The notes under the pieces were generated by a model. The model worked only from the letters and a program-made list of their open reading frames with translations. It was not told the DNA's origin and did no database searches. A stretch of DNA of 64,000 nucleotides from NCBI RefSeq assembly GCF_016745425.1, contig NZ_JAERVK010000012.1, forward strand, positions 1 through 64,000, written 5' to 3'. This document shows, one piece after another, positions 1 through 7,966 of the stretch. The translations under genes and the position numbers were made by a program. Within the stretch, counting starts at the first letter, position 1; every line of letters starts with the position of its first letter. This stretch comes from Candidatus Methylomicrobium oryzae. Its GTDB lineage: Bacteria; Pseudomonadota; Gammaproteobacteria; Methylococcales; Methylomonadaceae.

Positions 1-627
1 AGATGTGGCGCTTATATCAAATGAGCTTAAAAATTTACGAAGCGCGTATAATTAAGAGAAATTTTTGACAAAAAATATAGAGATTATGTCAATTTTTTTT
101 ACACTTATGTACCTGAAAAACGAATAAATCGCTCTTCAGTAGAAAAAACGCTCGAGCGGATGAAAAATAGCCAATTTTTTACAAACTTAGCGGAATCTAC
201 TGTGGCGGGGGCATGTAGGCGGTTTTTCGAGGTGTATGCATCATAATGAGTTTTTGATATTTTTGATAATGTGTCAAATGTACGCATTGATATTCTCTCT
301 TAGTCAGCGTGGACTGTAGCAATAGCCCCCAAGCAGCATCTTTATCACAACTTTGCTATATGTGTTTGTGTTGGGATTTTTTACACAAAAAAAATGTTAC
401 CCCGTAAAAAACAGCAAGCCTAATTCTATATTTTTGTTTTATATACATTTTTTATTTTTGGCGCAAATTATGCTTAATAAAGGACACAGTGTTAACATCA
501 TAATGAGCCACACCTATTGTGAAATAGGGCCGGAAAGCTTGACAGGTCTCCTTAACAATTTATAAGAGAGATGGCTGGGTTGCAAATAGAGAATTTACCT
601 CATGCCCTTAATTTCAAGGAATAATTT
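1..627. other. AT-rich intergenic region at the left edge
   Basis: No convincing gene is seen in these bases. The short open frames here (about 60-70 codons on either strand) lack good ribosome binding sites and have no recognisable protein character. The stretch is much more AT-rich than most of the window. Its right end supplies the ribosome binding site (AAGGA) of the PEP-CTERM gene. Confidence 0.5.
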
Positions 628-1461
628 ATGAAAGGCCATAGATTTTTAAAATATTTGTCAGCCAGCTTAGTAGGAATAACCTTTTATTCAACGACCGCTT
701 CAGCGATTCCCATGTTGCAATTAACTATCGCAGGCGGAACCTACAACAATACGACCGAAACGACAGTCGCTGGCTCACAAAGTTTCGATTTGTATGCAAT
801 ACTGACCCCTCAAGGCAATCCTACGCAAGCGGATATTGATGCGTTATTGGCGGGAACTTATCGCATCTCGGCTGCGGTAGCGCCTAAAACCGGGCCTGCT
901 GATTCCAACTTGGGGTCTTTTACATTTGGGGGCACTACTGTAGGTGTAACTGCTGATATGGTATACGGGGTCGCGCCCATTGATACTATCGGCGGTCAGG
1001 ATGCTGATGCTGGTGACTTACCCGATCACGGTATATTTGACACGTTTTTTACGGAATTCGATTTCCAGTTTAACCCAAGCAACACAGCGGGCACAATTGA
1101 TGTTCAAACAACGCAAGGAGTTGCACCGCCAGCCGGTACAGGCTCATATTACGCCAAGTTTAGCGTAGATACTTCTTTGCTCGATGCTTTAGCGAGCATA
1201 CATTTCGATCTGTATAACACTAAAATTTGCGCTAACTCAAGAGGGCAATGCCTCATCACTGGGGACGTTGATACAGATGATTTCGCACCTTTCTCCCATG
1301 ATGCCCAGAGCCAAAATGGAGGTTGCACCACTGTTCCCTGCACTCCTGGAACATCAGGCTCGCCCGTTCCTGAACCTGAGAGTCTTTCATTATTAGGCCT
1401 TGGCATGGTAGCTAGCGTTTTTGCCTTACGCCGCCGCGACAGCAAGCTGAAAGTCTGTTAA
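628..1461 (+). CDS. PEP-CTERM sorting domain protein
   Basis: A 277-residue exported protein. Residues 1-27 form a Sec signal peptide ending near TTASA. The body is rich in Gly, Thr, Asp and Ala and has no recognised enzymatic motif. The C-terminus is a textbook PEP-CTERM signal: VPEPESLSLLGLG, a hydrophobic helix, then an RRR cluster. In this family the tail is recognised by an exosortase (EpsH/XrtA type), and such proteins are usually linked to exopolysaccharide or floc formation. No exosortase is in the window. AAGGA lies about 7 bases before the ATG. A strong intrinsic terminator follows, so the gene is probably monocistronic. The function of the ectodomain is unknown. Confidence 0.9.
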   Translation: MKGHRFLKYLSASLVGITFYSTTASAIPMLQLTIAGGTYNNTTETTVAGSQSFDLYAILTPQGNPTQADIDALLAGTYRISAAVAPKTGPADSNLGSFTFGGTTVGVTADMVYGVAPIDTIGGQDADAGDLPDHGIFDTFFTEFDFQFNPSNTAGTIDVQTTQGVAPPAGTGSYYAKFSVDTSLLDALASIHFDLYNTKICANSRGQCLITGDVDTDDFAPFSHDAQSQNGGCTTVPCTPGTSGSPVPEPESLSLLGLGMVASVFALRRRDSKLKVC

Positions 1462-1487
1462 TAGCTTTTCCAGAAGTTCTATTCAAG

Positions 1488-1535
1488 CGCCTACTGGCCT
1501 CCAGTCAATAATAGGAGGTCAGTAGGCGTTTTTTA
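1488..1535 (+). terminator. Rho-independent terminator after the PEP-CTERM gene
   Basis: Inverted repeat with arms 1488-1502 and 1514-1528 (15 bp with one G-U pair), 11-base loop, followed immediately by a run of six T. It lies 27 bases after the stop codon. Confidence 0.93.
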
Positions 1536-1568
1536 TTTCGGCGTATAATTATCTATATTTTTTGATCG

Positions 1569-2666
1569 ATGGATATAGTGCAGTCGCCCTCCTGCTTAAG
1601 CAATGAACGGAAACTCCGGCTGAAAAATCTATCGGCGTCGTTTTTTTTACTCTTCGTCATTTACGGATTTCATTCCATTGCCCCCTATTACCAGATATAC
1701 GCAAACATCGAGCTGCGGTTATTTTCTCTCCATTGCCGTATCAGGGACCTATTACCAGCGCTTTACTCAGTTTACGGATTATTACTGTTGCTCTATTACC
1801 TGAGCGAAAAGCAACCCACACTCTCCAAATCGGTTTATTGCCTGCGGGCGCTTAAACGAGTGGTGCGCTCTCCCCGCAATGTCTATGAGGAGGGCTTAAA
1901 GCCCGAGGAACGTTTAGGCATTCTGAGCATCCTGCTCAAAAGTTTTTTTGCACCGTTGATGGTCGCTTGGCTGCTCGATCATACGATTCAAATGCTTACC
2001 AATGGCCTCTTTATTTTTAATAATCCAGGCTTGTTGACGAGTGAATTCTTGTTTGTTTTCAATAAACACGGCTTTTGGTTTTTGTTTCAAGCTATTCTGT
2101 TTCTTGACGTATTTTTCTTCACTTTAGGCTATTTGATCGAATTGCCTAGGCTGAACAACATCATCCGCTCCGTAGACCCTACCTTTCTCGGATGGGCTAT
2201 AGCATTGGCATGCTATCCGCCCTTTAATAATATAGCGGGAAAAATTTTAAGCTGGAAAATAACGGAATTTCCCCAATTCAGTAATCCGGTCATTCACATC
2301 AGCGCCAATCTTCTCATATTGCTGTTAATGACCGTCTATACCTCAGCGTCCGTCGCGCTAAATTTCAAAGGCAGTAATCTGACTCATCGGGGCATTATTG
2401 CATCGGGGCCCTACCGATTTATTCGACATCCTGCCTATGTCTGCAAAAATCTCGCTTGGTGGATCGGTTCGCTACCATCATTAAGCGCAAACGCATCGAC
2501 ATCATCCTTCTGGAAAGCATTGCTCATACTGGCTCCAATGCTGGGGTGGACGTTAATTTATGTATTACGCGCATTAACCGAAGAGGATCATCTGAGAAAG
2601 GTTGACGGCGATTATGACCAGTATTGCCAGAGAGTTCGGTATCGCTTTATACCCGGCTTGCTATAG
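1569..2666 (+). CDS. Polytopic membrane protein with ICMT/PEMT-like methyltransferase domain
   Basis: A 365-residue inner membrane protein with several hydrophobic helices. The C-terminal third carries the signature of isoprenylcysteine carboxyl methyltransferase and phospholipid methyltransferase-like proteins: GPYRFIRHPAY near residue 278, a helical pair, then an acidic EEDHL near residue 338 and YCQRVRYRFIP at the end. In that family these residues bind S-adenosylmethionine and the substrate sits in the membrane. The substrate here cannot be told. No clear Shine-Dalgarno precedes the ATG, so the start is less certain than the stop. Codon use is AT-richer than downstream genes, like its PEP-CTERM neighbour. 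Confidence 0.75.
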   Translation: MDIVQSPSCLSNERKLRLKNLSASFFLLFVIYGFHSIAPYYQIYANIELRLFSLHCRIRDLLPALYSVYGLLLLLYYLSEKQPTLSKSVYCLRALKRVVRSPRNVYEEGLKPEERLGILSILLKSFFAPLMVAWLLDHTIQMLTNGLFIFNNPGLLTSEFLFVFNKHGFWFLFQAILFLDVFFFTLGYLIELPRLNNIIRSVDPTFLGWAIALACYPPFNNIAGKILSWKITEFPQFSNPVIHISANLLILLLMTVYTSASVALNFKGSNLTHRGIIASGPYRFIRHPAYVCKNLAWWIGSLPSLSANASTSSFWKALLILAPMLGWTLIYVLRALTEEDHLRKVDGDYDQYCQRVRYRFIPGLL

Positions 2667-2899
2667 ATCCACTGTTTTTCCCTTCCTAAGTAGTTTTACC
2701 AATCGCAACGGGAATGTGCGGACGTACGGTTTAAAAAATCGTAAAATACTCTGACACTTTAACTTATCTATTACGAAAATTACCACAAAAAGTTGTTTAT
2801 AGTTTTCTCCGCGTTTTACCGTAAGGATTAGTTTAGCTACACATCAAAAACATCGCCTGAGTGCGCGCATCAACAGAAATTAACAGAAGAAAACGCATG

Positions 2900-2938
2900 T
2901 TCTCTTCCTTTACAACCCAAAAGTATAAAGGAAGAGGA
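2900..2938 (-). terminator. Hairpin downstream of the cargo desulfurase gene
   Basis: Inverted repeat with a perfect 11-bp core (arms 2902-2912 and 2926-2936), extended by a G-U and a T-A pair. It sits 34 bases past the stop codon at 2972. On the minus strand it is followed by a T-containing but imperfect tract (GCGTTTTC), so termination is likely but not certain. The rest of 2667-2971 is AT-rich with no gene seen. Confidence 0.55.
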
Positions 2939-2971
2939 AAGAGTAGTAGGGCGTTCGAAGTATTTAACAAT

Positions 2972-4753
2972 TTATGAAATTTTGCCGCACTGAATCTTGC
3001 GTACGACTGTCACCAACCAGTCGATCTCCGCGTAGGTGTTATAGAACGCCAGCGACGGCCGGACCGTGCTTTCGAGCCCGAAACGGCGCAGGATCGGCTG
3101 CGCGCAGTGATGGCCGGAGCGCACCGCGATGCCTTCCTTGTTCAGCGCGGTGCCGATATCTGCAGTGCTGAGCCCTTTTAGCACGAACGACAAGACGCTG
3201 GTTTTCTCGCGCGCAGTGCCGATCAGCCGCAAGCCGGGAATCCTCGACAACAGCTCGGTCGCATAGGCCAACAGCTCGTGCTCGTAGCGGGCGATGTTGT
3301 CGATGCCGATCTTCTGCACATACTCCAGCGCGGCGCCGAGCCCTACCGCATCGGCGATATTGCCGGTGCCGGCCTCGAAACGCGCGGGCGCAGGCTGATA
3401 GACCGTCTTTTCGAAAGTCACGTCTTCGATCATGTTGCCGCCGCCCTGCCAGGGCGGCATCGCTTCGAGCACCTCCGGTTTGCCGTACAATATGCCGATT
3501 CCGGTCGGGCCGTAGATCTTGTGGCCGGAAAACACGAACCAGTCGCAATCGAGCGCCTGCACGTCGACCTTGATGTGCGAGATCGACTGTGCGCCGTCGA
3601 GCAGGACTTTAGCCCCGACGCGATGCGCCAGCTCGATGATTTCCTGCGCCGGCGTAATCGTGCCGAGCGCGTTCGAAACCTGTGTGAAGGCGACCAGCTT
3701 GGTCTTGTCGTTCAGCAATTTCCGGTATTCGGACAGCAGGATCTGTCCCGTCTCATCGACCGGAATCACCCGCAGGACGGCGCCTTTCTCCGCGCACAAT
3801 TGCTGCCAGGGCACGATGTTCGCATGGTGTTCGAGCCAGCTGACGATGATCTCGTCGCCCGGCCCGACGTTCGCCCGGCCCCAGCTTTGCGCGACCAGGT
3901 TGATCGCTTCGGTCGAGCCCCGCACGAATACCACCTCGTCGGCCGAATTTGCGTTGATGAAGCGCGCGACAATCTGCCGGGCATTTTCATAAGCATCGGT
4001 CGAGCGCGCGGCCAGTTCGTGCGCCGCCCGGTGGATGTTCGAATTTTCGTGCCGATAAAACTGGCTCAACCGGTCGATCACGATCTGAGGTTTTTGAGTC
4101 GTCGCGGCATTGTCGAGCCATACCAGAGGACGGCCGTTGACCTTTTCGTTCAGGATCGGAAAGTCGCGGCGCACCGCCTGCACGTCGAACGGCGGATGCG
4201 CGGAACCGAGACTCTGCACCGCCGCGTCCCGCCCTGTGCCCACAGCCTCTTCGAGAAAATAAAACGAAGAGCCGGAGGATATTCCGAAAAGCCCGGTCTT
4301 CGGCATCGCCAAGGTTTTCAGCTCGCCGTTATCCGGCAAGCCGAAGCTTTCCGGCCTGACGCCGTATGATGACGCATCGCCGATCAGTCCGGACAAGCCA
4401 TGCGTCGCCGACGCCTGCGGCACCGCGTCGAGCCCTTCCGCATTCGCATAGTGCTGAAAATAATACGGTGTACCCGACGCCGTGGGTTCTTCGGTTCGAC
4501 TCGGCGCCGCCAGTTCATGCAAGCCGCTTTCGTGCGGAACGCTGAACGACAGAGGCACCTTCGCATGCCCCGAAGACGGCGAAATATCGGTGATAGCCTC
4601 GGTGACCGAATGGCTCACCGCCGGTTGCACGAAATGAGGACTTTCACCGGACGGCAGCTCAGTGAAAAACTCGTTCGCCCAGCGGCTCAGTTGCTCGATA
4701 TCCGGCAAAGGCGGCGCATTGGTAAACCTCTCCAGATCACTTCTTGTAGTCAT
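2972..4753 (-). CDS. Family 2A encapsulin cargo: cysteine desulfurase, SufS-like
   Basis: A group II (SufS/CsdA-type) PLP-dependent cysteine desulfurase that takes sulfur from L-cysteine as an enzyme persulfide and releases alanine. Residues about 189-593 are the enzyme: LDNAATTQKP, the PLP lysine in FSGHKIYGP (K412) and the catalytic cysteine in RSGHHCAQP (C550). Residues 1-188 are an extra Ser/Gly/Pro-rich, probably disordered segment not found in ordinary SufS (about 400 residues). In family 2A encapsulin systems this segment targets the enzyme into the shell, and the adjacent upstream gene is the shell. The start at 4753 (MTTRSDLERF) is chosen because it overlaps the shell gene by only 17 bases. 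ATGs at 4765 (with a weak GGA) and 4807 are alternatives. None has a good Shine-Dalgarno, so coupling to the shell stop codon is likely. Confidence 0.93.
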   Translation of the reverse strand: MTTRSDLERFTNAPPLPDIEQLSRWANEFFTELPSGESPHFVQPAVSHSVTEAITDISPSSGHAKVPLSFSVPHESGLHELAAPSRTEEPTASGTPYYFQHYANAEGLDAVPQASATHGLSGLIGDASSYGVRPESFGLPDNGELKTLAMPKTGLFGISSGSSFYFLEEAVGTGRDAAVQSLGSAHPPFDVQAVRRDFPILNEKVNGRPLVWLDNAATTQKPQIVIDRLSQFYRHENSNIHRAAHELAARSTDAYENARQIVARFINANSADEVVFVRGSTEAINLVAQSWGRANVGPGDEIIVSWLEHHANIVPWQQLCAEKGAVLRVIPVDETGQILLSEYRKLLNDKTKLVAFTQVSNALGTITPAQEIIELAHRVGAKVLLDGAQSISHIKVDVQALDCDWFVFSGHKIYGPTGIGILYGKPEVLEAMPPWQGGGNMIEDVTFEKTVYQPAPARFEAGTGNIADAVGLGAALEYVQKIGIDNIARYEHELLAYATELLSRIPGLRLIGTAREKTSVLSFVLKGLSTADIGTALNKEGIAVRSGHHCAQPILRRFGLESTVRPSLAFYNTYAEIDWLVTVVRKIQCGKIS

Positions 4754-5669
4754 ACGCGTAGTCATAATAGTTGTCCACTTCGACGTTTTCGAGCAGGCCG
4801 AGCGCATCGTCGGTCAACACCGCCAGCGAGCAGTACAAGGACACCAGATACGACGCGATCGCCTTGTGGTTGATGCCCATGAAGCGCACCGACAGGCCCA
4901 TGCTCAGTTCGTCGGTCAGATTCGGCTGGTACAGGCCGACCACGCCCTGGCGGCTTTCGCCGGTGCGGAGCAGCAGGATGTTGGTCTTGCCGTTGGTGAT
5001 CCGGAGCTTGTCGGTCGGAATCAGTGGCAGTCCGCGCCAGGTCAGAAACTGCGAGCCGAACAACGAAATGGTCGGCGGCGGGGTGCCGCGGCGGGTCGCT
5101 TCACGCCCGAACGCCGCGATCGCGCGCGGATGCGCGAGGAAAAAAGCCGGCTCTTTCCAAACCTTGGCGATCAGTTCGTCCAGATCGTCCGGCGTCGGCG
5201 AACCGTTGCGGGTCTTGACCTTCATCGAATCGGCGACGTTGTTCAACAGGCCGTATTCGGCATTGTTGATCAATTCGCTTTCCTGGCGCTCCTTGACCGT
5301 TTCGATGGTCAGGCGCAACTGCTCGCGGATCTGGTTATGCGGGCTGCTGTACAAATCGGCGATACGGGTGTGGACGTCCAGCACGGTATTGACCGCGTTC
5401 AGCCGGTATTCGCGGCCCCATTCCTCGTAATCGACGAAGGTTTGCGGCAGCACCTTTTCGTCGAGGCTGGAACAGTCCACCGCGAGGCTGGTTTCATTCT
5501 TGACTTTGTTGACCCGGTAAATACCCGCTTCGACCGGCACCCATTGGAGCAGGTGCACCAGCCAGCGCGGCGTAATGGTCCCCATCATCGGGACGGTCTT
5601 GGTGGCATTGGAAAGCGTACGGGCGGCTACGTCACCCAACGCGGTATGGGCTTCATGAATATCGGACAT
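4737..5669 (-). CDS. Family 2A encapsulin nanocompartment shell protein (SrpI-like)
   Basis: A 310-residue HK97-fold-type shell protein recognised by overall similarity to family 2A encapsulins: N-terminal ARTLSNATKTVPMM segment, MGTITPRWL, EWGREYRLNAVNTVLD, WKEPAFFLAHPRAIAAFGRE, and the Tyr/Asp-rich tail ENVEVDNYYDYAYDYKK. Family members self-assemble into icosahedral cages around a cysteine desulfurase. Sulfur sequestration has been reported for related systems. Length is normal for the family. GAGGA lies about 8 bases before the ATG. The gene sits 55 bases after epsC and overlaps the cargo gene, so the three are probably one unit with a partial terminator before the shell. No cyclic-nucleotide-binding domain is fused, which fits 2A rather than 2B. 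Confidence 0.95.
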   Translation of the reverse strand: MSDIHEAHTALGDVAARTLSNATKTVPMMGTITPRWLVHLLQWVPVEAGIYRVNKVKNETSLAVDCSSLDEKVLPQTFVDYEEWGREYRLNAVNTVLDVHTRIADLYSSPHNQIREQLRLTIETVKERQESELINNAEYGLLNNVADSMKVKTRNGSPTPDDLDELIAKVWKEPAFFLAHPRAIAAFGREATRRGTPPPTISLFGSQFLTWRGLPLIPTDKLRITNGKTNILLLRTGESRQGVVGLYQPNLTDELSMGLSVRFMGINHKAIASYLVSLYCSLAVLTDDALGLLENVEVDNYYDYAYDYKK

Positions 5670-5710
5670 CGGAAGGTTCCTCTTGGTTAAAAAAATAGCA
5701 GGGACAAAAA

Positions 5711-5743
5711 GCCCGGTTTGCGCTTTACTCCCGGCAAACCGGA
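5711..5743 (-). terminator. Intercistronic hairpin between epsC and the encapsulin gene
   Basis: Perfect 9-bp inverted repeat (arms 5713-5721 and 5734-5742) that includes the epsC stop codon in its loop. On the minus strand it is followed by GCTTTTTG, so it resembles an intrinsic terminator. It may reduce readthrough from epsC into the shell-cargo pair, or stabilise an mRNA end. Confidence 0.6.
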
Positions 5744-6654
5744 GCCTCTTTTTTGGATAAAATTTCGCTGTGCGCGCGCGATTGGGTCACAATGCTGCCG
5801 GGCGCGACGCTCTCGGTCAGCCAGACGTTGCCGCCGATCGTCGAGCCCCGGCCGATCGTGACGCGGCCGAGGATCGTCGCGCCGGCATAGATCACTACGT
5901 CGTCCTCGACAATCGGATGGCGGGGGTAGCCTTTGGCCAGATGGCCATCCGCGTCTTTCGCGAAGCGTTTCGCGCCCAACGTGACCGCCTGATACAGGCG
6001 GACATGGCGGCCGATCACCGCGGTTTCGCCGATCACCACGCCGGTGCCGTGGTCGATGAAGAAACTTTCGCCGATCCGGGCTCCCGGATGAATATCGATC
6101 CCGGTCGCCGAATGCGCGATTTCGGTAATCATCCGCGCGATCAGGCGTACGCCGAGATCGTACAGCACGTGCGCGATGCGCTGATGGATGATCGCGGTGA
6201 CGCCCGGATAACAGACCAGTACTTCATCGATGCTGCCGGCGGCAGGATCGCCCTCGTAAGCAGCCTCAATATCGCTGTCGATCAGCCGTCGCAGGGCCGG
6301 AATCATTATCGCGAAAGCCCGAGTCACCGATGCGGCCTGCCGCAGAATCGCCTCGGGATCTGCGCCTTCCGGTGCCGTGAAGCACAACTCCCGGCGGACT
6401 TGTTTTTGGAGTTCCCTGAGCGTCACGTCGAGGGTGTGGCCGACATAGCTGTCGATGCCTTCGTCGGTCAGATCGGGAAGCCCCAAACGGTTCGGAAACA
6501 TCGCCGCGCTGAGTCCTTCGACGATCGAAACCAGCACTTTGCGCGACGGCAGTTTCGGCGGCTTGTTCAGGCGCGACCGGCTTTCGAGCGAACGCAAGCG
6601 CAGCGTACGCAGTTCGGTCACGAGGCTGTCGATGGCAAGACGGTTTCCGTCCAT
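5725..6654 (-). CDS. epsC: Serine O-acetyltransferase EpsC
   Basis: A 309-residue serine acetyltransferase that makes O-acetylserine from serine and acetyl-CoA, the carbon acceptor for sulfide in cysteine synthesis. The N-terminal half is the helical SATase domain. The C-terminal half has left-handed beta-helix hexapeptide repeats with the catalytic region IDIHPGARIGESFFIDHGTG, GETAVIGRHVRLYQ, VTLGAKRF and YPRHPIVEDDVVIYAGATILG. The longer N-terminus and sequence favour the EpsC type rather than the shorter E. coli CysE. AGGAGAG precedes the ATG. Genes of this type recur beside family 2A encapsulins, so it is a natural partner: it makes cysteine precursor while the caged desulfurase consumes cysteine. 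A possible attenuator lies in its leader. Confidence 0.92.
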   Translation of the reverse strand: MDGNRLAIDSLVTELRTLRLRSLESRSRLNKPPKLPSRKVLVSIVEGLSAAMFPNRLGLPDLTDEGIDSYVGHTLDVTLRELQKQVRRELCFTAPEGADPEAILRQAASVTRAFAIMIPALRRLIDSDIEAAYEGDPAAGSIDEVLVCYPGVTAIIHQRIAHVLYDLGVRLIARMITEIAHSATGIDIHPGARIGESFFIDHGTGVVIGETAVIGRHVRLYQAVTLGAKRFAKDADGHLAKGYPRHPIVEDDVVIYAGATILGRVTIGRGSTIGGNVWLTESVAPGSIVTQSRAHSEILSKKEAPVCRE

Positions 6655-6684
6655 GTTGATCTCTCCTAAGGTTCTCGAATGGTC

Positions 6685-6695
6685 AAAAACGATAT
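6685..6695 (-). promoter_or_regulatory. Third copy of the ATATCGTTTTT box, upstream of epsC
   Basis: The minus strand reads ATATCGTTTTT here, matching the box found over the -35 of the sbp and yezD promoters. It lies only about 30 bases before the epsC ATG, with no -10 between, so it is unlikely to act as an activator site for a promoter in this spot. It could be coincidental, or a binding site acting on elongation. Confidence 0.3.
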
Positions 6696-6746
6696 CGGGC
6701 CGACGGCAAGCCGGCTCGGCAAAACCCCCATCACAAAATTTTGGGC

Positions 6747-6785
6747 AAAAAAAAGCCAGTGCTCCCGAGGCGAGGAGTCACTGGC
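6747..6785 (-). terminator. Intrinsic terminator in the epsC leader / after cysB
   Basis: Stem of 7 bp (6755-6761 with 6779-6785), extended inwards by CTCC/GGAG, followed on the minus strand by eight T (6754-6747). It lies 94 bases after the cysB stop and about 90 bases before the epsC ATG. It may simply end cysB transcription. However, a promoter-like sequence lies upstream of it, so it may also work as a transcription attenuator for epsC, the encapsulin and its cargo. Confidence 0.85.
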
Positions 6786-6826
6786 TTCCGGTTGTCCGGT
6801 CAGCATGGATCTGACTGTGTGGGTGT

Positions 6827-6856
6827 AAAATACTGCAACCGGCGAAATGCTGTCAA
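6827..6856 (-). promoter_or_regulatory. Candidate sigma70 promoter for epsC-encapsulin operon
   Basis: The minus strand has a consensus -35 TTGACA (6856-6851), 18-base spacer, and -10 TATTTT (6832-6827, four of six consensus bases). It lies between the cysB stop codon and the terminator at 6785. Transcription would start near 6820, giving a roughly 165-base leader that contains the terminator hairpin. Confidence 0.55.
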
Positions 6857-6878
6857 GCCGGCCCGGCGTGCCGGCAAG

Positions 6879-7784
6879 TCAGGCCACGGTCTGCGGCCGG
6901 CCCGCCGCCAATAATTCGTCGATAAAAAACCGGCAGAACGACGGCAGGTACAGTTGTTTCAAATACGCAAAGCGGGTTACCGACAGCGGAATCAGATGCC
7001 CAAGATCGCGCGCGATCAGGTCTTCGTCGGCCTGCGGCTCGAACGCGGTCGCCGCGATGATCCCGACCCCCAGGCCGATCCGCACATAGGTTTTGATGAT
7101 GTCCGAATCGGCCGCTTCGAGCGTGATGTCCAGCCCGACATGACTGTCGCTCAAGGCCTTTTCGATAGCCGAACGGCCGGTATAGCCCTTGCTGTAGGTC
7201 AGGATCGGATAATCGGCCAGCCGTTCCAGCGTGATCTCACCTTCGGCCAAAGGATGGCCTTTCGGCACGACCGCGACATGGTGCCATTCGTAGCAGGGCT
7301 TGATGATCAGCTTGTCGTCTTCCTCGTTCAGCTTTTCGGTGCAGATCGCGATGTCGGCCTGATGATGATGCAACAGATCGATCAGATTGGTCGGCGAGGA
7401 CTGCACGATGTAGATCTTGATGTGCGGATAGCGCTCGCGGAACTTGCGGATCGGCTCCGGCAGAAAATATTTGGCCTGCGTATGGGTGGTCGCAATGTGC
7501 AGTTCGCCGCCCCGGTTGTTCAGGAAATCTTCCGCGATCGTCTGAATGTTGCGTTTGGACACGTTGATCAGCGTGACTTCTTCCATGATCCTTTCGCCGA
7601 GCGGGGTGAGCCCGATCAGCTTTTTCCCCTGGCGCTCGAACACTGGCGCGCCGAGCTCACCTTCCAGCAGCTGTAGCTGGCGGCTGACTGCCGACTGCAC
7701 GACGAACATTTTCTCCGCCGCCTTCGACAGGTTGTAGTTGGTCTCCTGCAAAACCCGCAGGAGTTCGAGTTGGTTCAGATTCAT
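6879..7784 (-). CDS. cysB: CysB-type LysR transcriptional regulator
   Basis: A 301-residue LysR-family regulator. Residues 1-60 form the winged helix-turn-helix (LSKAAEKMFVVQSAVSRQLQLLE). The effector domain begins LHIATTHTQAKYFLPEPI, the hallmark of the CysB/Cbl branch, where the TTHTQA region binds inducer (N-acetylserine, or sulfate/APS in relatives). CysB activates sulfate uptake and cysteine synthesis genes when sulfur is limiting. Placement between cysTWA and epsC on the same strand fits local control of the whole block, including the encapsulin. A motif shared by the sbp and yezD promoters is a candidate binding site. The start has only a weak AAG-rich ribosome site. Confidence 0.92.
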   Translation of the reverse strand: MNLNQLELLRVLQETNYNLSKAAEKMFVVQSAVSRQLQLLEGELGAPVFERQGKKLIGLTPLGERIMEEVTLINVSKRNIQTIAEDFLNNRGGELHIATTHTQAKYFLPEPIRKFRERYPHIKIYIVQSSPTNLIDLLHHHQADIAICTEKLNEEDDKLIIKPCYEWHHVAVVPKGHPLAEGEITLERLADYPILTYSKGYTGRSAIEKALSDSHVGLDITLEAADSDIIKTYVRIGLGVGIIAATAFEPQADEDLIARDLGHLIPLSVTRFAYLKQLYLPSFCRFFIDELLAAGRPQTVA

Positions 7785-7887
7785 GCTTTTCTTGACGTCA
7801 ATTCAGCGATAGATTTTTGCAGAGAGCCGCGAGGCGAGACTTTGTCAACGTTCATTCTCTCTTCCAGGGGAGAGGATTAACTCCATG

Positions 7888-7966
7888 TAGGGTACGCTAT
7901 GCGTACCTTTTAAAGCTTTTTAGAGGAATTGTGCCTCTTTAATTAAGGTACGCACCTCATACCCCA
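7888..7966. repeat. GTAGG...-type palindromic element, family A copy 1
   Basis: Begins GTAGGGTACGCTATGCGTACC and ends with GGTACGCACCTCATACCCC just after the cysA stop. Two inverted hairpin units separated by a short spacer, like a REP doublet. The right end is slightly degenerate compared with the copies at 19436 and 29420. Confidence 0.75.

Noticed and set aside
3278-4369. Long rightward open frame (363 codons) opposite the cargo desulfurase
   Set aside because: Shadow of the GC-rich desulfurase gene. Low-complexity Arg/Asp-rich translation with no family, while the other strand encodes a complete catalytic domain.
4662-5690. Rightward open frame of 342 codons opposite the encapsulin
   Set aside because: Antisense shadow. 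The encapsulin frame has a ribosome site and family signature across its whole length.
6666-6806. 46-codon leader peptide gene in the epsC leader
   Set aside because: No ribosome binding site before the ATG, and the reading is broken from epsC only by chance stops. Serine codons alone are not enough evidence.
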